This document shows, piece after piece, positions 13,973 to 16,200 of a stretch of DNA of 16,200 nt (position 1 is the stretch's first letter; each line of letters starts with the position of its first letter). The notes below the pieces were generated by a model. The model made no database searches, had not been told where the DNA came from, and was given only the letters and a program-made list of their open reading frames with translations. The position numbers and the translations under genes are program-made. Origin of the DNA: UBA5109 sp038148755 (GTDB taxonomy: Bacteria; Pseudomonadota; Gammaproteobacteria; Pseudomonadales; Pseudohongiellaceae); contig JAYQWA010000027.1 in assembly GCA_038148755.1 (NCBI GenBank), forward strand, positions 1-16,200. The letters run 5' to 3'.

Positions 13973-14052
13973 GTACAAAGTTTTCAGAAATTTAAATCTA
14001 AAAAAAGTGCCCGATTTTTATTTGTTTGACTGTATTTTTTTGTTGTTGCTAC

Positions 14053-14081
14053 TTGGCATCAAGCATGCGCTATCATAGAAT
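14053..14081 (+). promoter_or_regulatory. Sigma-70 promoter for the lipoprotein gene
   Basis: TTGGCA (14053-14058), a 17-base spacer and TAGAAT (14076-14081) match the consensus at five of six positions in each box. It lies in the 232-base AT-rich gap after the SMP-30-like gene and predicts a leader of about 105 bases. The gap shows no strong terminator for the upstream gene. Confidence 0.7.
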
Positions 14082-14204
14082 TTAAATAGATAAAACTTCT
14101 CACTCTTAAAGCTAAAGCCAATGATGTGTAAATCCAGAAATACCAGAGATTTTTTGTGTGTAAAAAACTTAATAAAATAAGGCAGAAAAAACAATGAAAA
14201 ACTA

Positions 14205-16076
14205 ATGATATTAATTTTAGCAACTTCTCTGACAGCATGCGGTGGAGGCAGTAGCGGTCCTATGCTAAGTGCTTCGACGTCTCCTACGCCAAGTGCTTCG
14301 ACGTCAACCACCTTGGAAGGCAGAGTCATCGACGGATACATCAGTGGCGCGACGGTTTGTCTTGATCTTAATAATAATTACCTCTGTGACATTAACGAGC
14401 CTTCCGCGGTAACAAGTACAGGTGGTTTTTACGAGTTCACATACGACGGCATAATTCCAGCTGGCACCCAGATCCTGGCAGATATTCCCATTACCGCTTT
14501 GGATGAAGATCTGGGTCCTATTGAAAAGCCGTATACCATGATGGCTCCTTCGGACAACCCCAGCGTGGTTACTCCTCTGACAACCCTGATCTCGCAGGAA
14601 ATAATCGATTCTGGCAAGGAGATGAATTCTGAAACAGCAGAGGCGACGATAAAAAGGTCTCTTGGTCTTTCTGAGACAACCAAGTTACTCAACAACAATT
14701 TCGTGGAAAATAATCAAGCTGAGCTGCAAAAGGTTGCCGAGGTGCTTGCTGTTGCCTTTGCGGAAACAAAACAAGCACTTGAGCTTAGCGACGATCTTCA
14801 AGGTATTTCAGTAGGAGATGTTACTAAAGCAGCTATTAGAGCGGCTAGCTTGAATGTCACTGAGCTAGTGGTCAATGGTCAAGCTATCGTAACTAGGGAA
14901 CAAGCTAAACAAACAACTTCGACTTTGATTTCAGGACAATTGCAGAATATAGTCACCTCGACAAAATCGGGTGACGGAAATGTTGTGGATCTGCTGGATG
15001 AGTTTATATCAGGGAACATATTCATCCTTTATGAAGGAGAGTACGGAGCCTTAGACGAAAATAAAAATGGCGTGCGTGATGATGATGAAGAAAATAAATA
15101 CCATGATTATCTGGTCGCTGAGTGGCTATACTTTCCGGAGGCTGCTACACCAGACTTGCTAGTGGATGTCGATAACGATTTGAGAATTGCGGTGCTTGTT
15201 GGTGAAGAAGATGGTGAATGGCTGCGTTTGTTTGATGACTTTGATTCTGAGAGATATCTGATCAATAATCTGTGGAAGGCTGATGAAACGGATCGGGGCG
15301 GAAAAATTGAAGAGAACTGTATCAGTTTTTATGATTCCGATGTCCCATTGCAAAAATATTGCTTAGTGAGAAAAGATGTCTCGAGTCTTGCTATCGACGA
15401 TATATTGCCGGGTATCTGCGAGGATGACAATGGAGTGGCTGTGTCCGGGTGCGATGCCGATGCGAAATTTCCCGTAGAGTCCTACGTTTATGACATAGCC
15501 CTAAGCGTTCCTGAAAACGAATACGGTGGTATCTATGAGCTTTGGACGAGTGATGATTGGTCTGGCTATGTATCCTACAGCAACGACCAAACCATTCGGG
15601 GCTTTATCGATGAACACACCGATTTAAAAACTTCCTTTGTTGGTGATAACTGTAATGTTGCCTTCAGAATTGCTTCTTTCGATGCCGAGTTAAAAACTGG
15701 CGTTATGCAATGGGCTGACGCTAGAGACTTTGGATGCAGTCGAATGTTTTACTTCGATGCAGTCGCTGAAAGTGAAGTCGAAGAAACAGAGTTCGAAGTC
15801 GTAACCTTCGGTGAAACAGAGATTCTCAAAGTTCTTACGCCATTGGTGTTCCGGGAAAATAACCCAGATGAAAGAGAGCCTTACATTATCTTCTCTGCAG
15901 CCATGAACGATTTAGGTGTCATGGGAGTTTATAGTGGAGTGTTTACGCCGACGAACACCGTAATCAAACTTCCTTTCACCGGAGACACGGAGAACCAGAT
16001 TGTTATTTCTAGAGCCGCACTCGATTTTGCTTTTGAGCAGCGAGGTATTACCCCCTTCGCATACGAGCTCTTCTAG
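14205..16076 (+). CDS. Large surface or periplasmic lipoprotein, start apparently frameshifted
   Basis: The open frame codes for 623 residues with a lipobox LTAC|GGG at Cys12, so the product should be lipid-anchored. Features in order: a Ser/Thr/Pro linker (about 17-36); a carboxypeptidase-regulatory/SdrD-like block with DGYISGATVCLDLNNNYLCD (43-62); SVVTPLTTLISQ (120-131), a motif common in marine secreted proteins; a helical stretch to about 250; an EF-hand-like loop DENKNGVRDDDEE (284-296); and an acidic C-terminal half with scattered cysteines. No catalytic motif was recognised. The open ATG gives a signal with no positive charge and lies 22 bases from the nearest AAGG. An ATG at 14194, well placed after that AAGG (14179-14182), stops after three codons. 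One more A in the 14197-14201 run would join it in frame as MKKLMILILATSLTAC, a textbook lipoprotein signal. Function unknown. Confidence 0.75.
   Translation: MILILATSLTACGGGSSGPMLSASTSPTPSASTSTTLEGRVIDGYISGATVCLDLNNNYLCDINEPSAVTSTGGFYEFTYDGIIPAGTQILADIPITALDEDLGPIEKPYTMMAPSDNPSVVTPLTTLISQEIIDSGKEMNSETAEATIKRSLGLSETTKLLNNNFVENNQAELQKVAEVLAVAFAETKQALELSDDLQGISVGDVTKAAIRAASLNVTELVVNGQAIVTREQAKQTTSTLISGQLQNIVTSTKSGDGNVVDLLDEFISGNIFILYEGEYGALDENKNGVRDDDEENKYHDYLVAEWLYFPEAATPDLLVDVDNDLRIAVLVGEEDGEWLRLFDDFDSERYLINNLWKADETDRGGKIEENCISFYDSDVPLQKYCLVRKDVSSLAIDDILPGICEDDNGVAVSGCDADAKFPVESYVYDIALSVPENEYGGIYELWTSDDWSGYVSYSNDQTIRGFIDEHTDLKTSFVGDNCNVAFRIASFDAELKTGVMQWADARDFGCSRMFYFDAVAESEVEETEFEVVTFGETEILKVLTPLVFRENNPDEREPYIIFSAAMNDLGVMGVYSGVFTPTNTVIKLPFTGDTENQIVISRAALDFAFEQRGITPFAYELF
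14267..14305 (+). repeat. Short tandem repeat in the lipoprotein linker
   Basis: AAGTGCTTCGACGTC occurs at 14267-14281 and 14291-14305 with a 24-base period, encoding two copies of a Ser-Ala-Ser-Thr-Ser linker unit just after the lipid-anchored cysteine. The period is a multiple of three, so copy-number change would alter linker length without breaking the frame. Confidence 0.7.
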
Positions 16077-16139
16077 GAAGATTAGTGCTTCAGTGTTCCA
16101 AACTGAGTGCAGAATAAGCAGGCTTCTTAAGAAAGTTAG

Positions 16140-16198
16140 AGTCAATAGCTGCCTAGATTAAATGTTACAAAAACATGCAAAATCTTCAGCTATTGACT
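16140..16198. repeat. Long imperfect inverted repeat at the window end
   Basis: Arms AGTCAATAGCTG (16140-16151) and CAGCTATTGACT (16187-16198) are perfect over 12 bases. Inside them AGATT (16155-16159) pairs with AATCT (16180-16184), and ATGTT (16162-16166) with AACAT (16172-16176). The whole element could fold into one bulged hairpin of about 59 bases. No T run is visible before the window ends, so terminator, RNA element or mobile-element end cannot be told apart. Confidence 0.65.
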
Positions 16199-16200
16199 TG

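Noticed and set aside
13973..14052. Terminator after the SMP-30-like gene
   Set aside because: Only a weak AAATC/GATTT pairing with a long loop was found; it is not convincing as a hairpin.
16135..16198. Integron attC site
   Set aside because: The palindrome resembles one in size, but the conserved GTTRRRY and RYYYAAC boxes are not present in the right places and no cassette array is seen.
1..16200. Insertion sequences, phage genes, tRNA or CRISPR array
   Set aside because: No transposase, integrase, cloverleaf-like sequence or regularly spaced repeat array was found by reading both strands.

Overview
The window looks like chromosomal DNA from a free-living, probably marine gammaproteobacterium: moderate AT bias, well-formed Shine-Dalgarno sites, PcaR/PcaU-type regulation, and secreted proteins of kinds common in that group. 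The taxonomic guess is from overall style only and is weak. No mobile element, tRNA, rRNA or CRISPR array was seen.

Layout. (1) Positions 1-2950, + strand: the tail of an upstream gene and its terminator, then a compact three-gene operon for exported proteins. A periplasmic metallo-beta-lactamase-fold hydrolase is flanked on both sides by two related, uncharacterised secreted proteins; a terminator closes the operon. (2) Positions 2978-9224, - strand: a seven-gene catabolic operon for hydroquinone. Its order is pnpC and pnpD (two-subunit hydroquinone 1,2-dioxygenase), an internal intrinsic terminator, pnpE (4-hydroxymuconic semialdehyde dehydrogenase), pnpF (maleylacetate reductase), a Rieske ferredoxin, a Dabb-fold small protein, pcaF (3-oxoadipyl-CoA thiolase), then a terminator. 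(3) Positions 9460-10254, + strand: an IclR-family regulator of the PcaR/PcaU/PobR kind, divergent from pnpC. (4) Positions 10256-12540, - strand: a two-gene operon with hydroxyquinol 1,2-dioxygenase and a fused A+B 3-oxoacid (probably 3-oxoadipate) CoA-transferase. (5) Positions 12872-16076, + strand: an exported SMP-30/gluconolactonase-like beta-propeller protein and a large lipoprotein whose start looks frameshifted, followed by a long imperfect inverted repeat at the window edge.

How the genes work together. PnpCD opens hydroquinone to 4-hydroxymuconic semialdehyde, PnpE oxidises this to maleylacetate, and PnpF reduces that to 3-oxoadipate (beta-ketoadipate). Hydroxyquinol dioxygenase feeds maleylacetate from a second ring-cleavage branch. 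The fused CoA-transferase activates 3-oxoadipate with succinyl-CoA, and PcaF splits the product to succinyl-CoA and acetyl-CoA. The lower pathway is therefore complete in about 9.5 kb. No enzyme that makes hydroquinone or hydroxyquinol, and no transporter, is in the window. The promoter regions of the two catabolic operons share an operator of identical geometry, GTTC-N7-GAAC-N16-GAAC, which resembles the three-half-site operators of PcaU/PobR and ties both operons to the IclR regulator between them.

The most interesting points are the shared operators, the terminator inside the pnp operon, the Rieske ferredoxin and Dabb protein as unexplained partners of the hydroquinone dioxygenase, and the secreted MBL cassette.
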